Assembly: GCA_964020085.1 (NCBI GenBank)
Contig: OZ026599.1
Location: forward strand, 34,057,586 to 34,121,585
Source of the DNA: Micromussa lordhowensis
Lineage: Eukaryota; Cnidaria; Anthozoa; Scleractinia; Lobophylliidae
Reading direction: 5' to 3'
Length of the DNA: 64,000 bases
The notes under the pieces are model-generated. The model was not told the DNA's origin. It searched no databases and saw nothing but the letters and a program-made list of their open reading frames with translations. The translations under genes and the position numbers were made by a program. Position 1 is the stretch's first letter, and every line of letters starts with the position of its first letter. Positions 61,926 through 64,000 of the stretch are shown here, piece by piece.

Positions 61926-64000
61926 TTGAATTGTACATTACATAATGACATTTATCATGCCGCATTTGTCTTGGCTAAATTTCATACACTAAAGTATCAA
62001 TCTCTCTCAAGTTCACTCGAGCAGTTCAAAATATTTTCACATAACCTTAAAAGAAAGTTCAGTGGCGAGAAAAGTATCTTAAACGAAGGAAAATAAAACT
62101 CGTATTTGTGGTATTTATTGTATTTTATGTTACTTCGCAGCTGCATACCGGAAGTCGTCTGGGTGGCCTGTTCCCGCCAATATGGCGCCCGCAGAATGTT
62201 TTGATTGGAAACATTTCCTATGACGTCAAGATCTGGTGTTTGTTAGATAGACCACCAGAGGACCACCCAATGGAAAGTCAAATTGTTGCTAAAATAGATA
62301 GTAAAGGGGGCGAATTACGCGGCGCTTATCTATTTTTGACATTAACGTGTGCACAACTATTAAAAGAAGGATCTTTGTGTCCTGAAGAAGATGACAGACG
62401 GACGGATAATCTCCCTGCACTCTGTTAGTGTTGTAATTGAAATACAGTAAAACAAGATGGGCTTAGGTAGAAGGGGTCACTTATGAATATAGGCCACGCT
62501 GATTGATGGAATCGTGGCGCTTACTCACAAAAACACGTCTAAAGGGAGCGCTCAGAGCTGAGAAGGCACTTGATCGAATCACTATGGTAACCGGCTTGGG
62601 AGCAGGAGGTCCTCCTTGCCGAGCGATGAATGTTTCTCTTTAGAACTTCCTTTGAGTGGCAACGACATTTCTATTGAAATATAATATCATTTTCTTTATG
62701 ATTACCGGAAATTTTTCAATGCCAAACTTTAACCGTATGTACTTTGTACATCTTGTTGGCTTGATTCCAGCCATTTCGAGTAAACATTTTTCGTTCGAAA
62801 GACATATTTTTATGGCCTCGTTGACAAACCACAACCCCGAACTAACCTGGAGGGGTAGGGATATTGCCATACAGTGTGCAAAGATTTAGTTTTTTGATCG
62901 TTTGGGTCTCAAATAGAAGTGTTTTAAGAGCCCTGGGCTAGAAATAGTTCTGACTTTTTGTGAATCCTATAAGCAGCCATTATTGCTTTTTATAAATACA
63001 CGTGTGCGTCGGCTGCGAAGGAAGTTGGTTCTTTTTACGTGACAGGGCTATATCGCTATCACTTTTCTCCTCGCCGGTAACCAGTAAACAAAACTCGCAA
63101 GAAGATACGTATCTCGAGACAGCTTAGCATGCTTCGCTTAGAGACGGACCATTATTTTTTGATTTTTTTTTTTTTTTTTTTTTTTGGGGGGGGGGGGGCT
63201 GGGCAATCTTTAAAAGAAAAATCCTGCAGACCAAAAAGTGCCAATAAAAAAATCTCGCAAGGGGAGCCATGGGGAAACAAAATGAAGCAAGTGCTTTCTA
63301 CAATCACAAGAGTTTATGATTGCAGTCTCTTGAGTACATCATTATTTTGGTGTTTAAAATCAAATTATTACAAATTATTGCCCACCAAAAAAAAAAAATC
63401 ATGCACAGCCTAAAGGTGAGAAAAAAAAACATTAATGCCCCTGAAAATCCCCCCTCAAAAATTATAATGATCCGCTCCCTATGCGATCCCTATGCTTAGT
63501 ACCGCCGAATATGAGCCTGCGGTAATCATCAAGGTTTACCGGAGTAAAACCCACTCACACGCGCCGCGACGTCCTGTGAATTTTATGCCCCAGACTACCA
63601 CGACTGGACTAGAAAAAAAACGTAAAAGTACTTGCTTGAACAAGCAATTGGAATAAACGTCTCTCAAGGATATTCTCGTGGGTCCAACACAGGCGTTTCA
63701 ATCCAGCATCATGCCATTATTTTGTTTTGGTTCACGCCCAAGAGACTATATCATAGTCTTGTTATCAAGTCCCACACAGAATGTTTACACTCTGTTTTCA
63801 TAAGAATAATACTGTTTTATAAGAATATCGAGGCTGAAATTTGCGAAGAGTAAGAATAAACCCCGAGCTGAGATTTTGGAAAGAATATATTTTTGTGTAC
63901 TTAATGAAAACTTGTAAATACAATATAATTAACTAAACCGTATAAAATTCCTCCTTTCTCAAAACGGCCGAACTGGCAAAAAAAAGTGCTGGTCGTATGT
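61926..64000. other. Intergenic stretch downstream of the GPCR
   Basis: No convincing gene. An open frame at 62108-62428 (106 codons) has no recognisable domain and is left uncalled. 63139-63477 looks like a degenerate repeat whose ends resemble each other inverted (ACGGACCATTATTTTTTGA, AATTATAATGATCCGC). It contains long T and G runs. Confidence 0.45.
62092..62097 (+). promoter_or_regulatory. Polyadenylation signal of the GPCR gene
   Basis: AATAAA about 167 nt after the GPCR stop codon. Confidence 0.55.

Noticed and set aside
62108..62428. 106-codon frame downstream of the GPCR
   Set aside because: No recognisable motif, no splice partners, and it opens just after the GPCR poly(A) signal; not enough to call a gene.

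Overview
The window looks like nuclear DNA of an animal, most likely an anthozoan cnidarian (coral or sea anemone). The support is indirect. Genes are intron-rich with small coding exons and GT-AG introns. Some receptor and channel genes are intronless. The Ty3/gypsy and Ngaro-type retroelements, TIR elements and tRNA-headed SINE-like repeats resemble those common in cnidarian genomes. Species cannot be named from sequence alone.

Four host genes can be read. (1) Minus strand, 1170-10842: a 12-exon N-acetylneuraminate lyase (NPL) gene. All exon phases agree and give 302 residues. (2) Minus strand, 15461-16594: an intronless CALHM-like channel gene, 377 aa, with a duplicated cytosolic repeat. 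(3) Minus strand, 20153-59378: a 33-exon strawberry-notch-type (SBNO) helicase gene. The 33 exons sum to an intact frame of 1302 or 1315 residues. Its last exon adds a C-terminal tail with a PIP-box-like motif and a Rad18-type (UBZ4) zinc finger. (4) Plus strand, 60687-61925: an intronless class A GPCR gene, head-to-head with the SBNO gene.

Much of the rest is mobile DNA. The SBNO introns hold a very young Ty3/gypsy element (46806-51249, identical 162-bp LTRs, 5-bp target duplication), a Ngaro-type tyrosine-recombinase retrotransposon (23242-28595, split direct repeats, one frameshift in RT), two hAT-like elements with 5- and 6-bp duplications, a TTAA-flanked element nested in one of them, an 8-bp-duplication TIR element, foldback elements and microsatellites. 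Two insertions stop about 20 bp from SBNO splice donors. Outside the genes are a decayed gypsy fragment (12690-13745), TIR/foldback elements and SINE-like copies. One SINE-like copy is split by a later palindromic insertion.

The most unusual items are the SBNO-UBZ4 architecture, a palindromic family flanked by 13-14 bp target duplications with one end-truncated copy (4189, 30801, 45573), and a foldback whose loop is telomere-like repeat (457-694). Gene identities come from recognising conserved motifs by eye. No database search was run.
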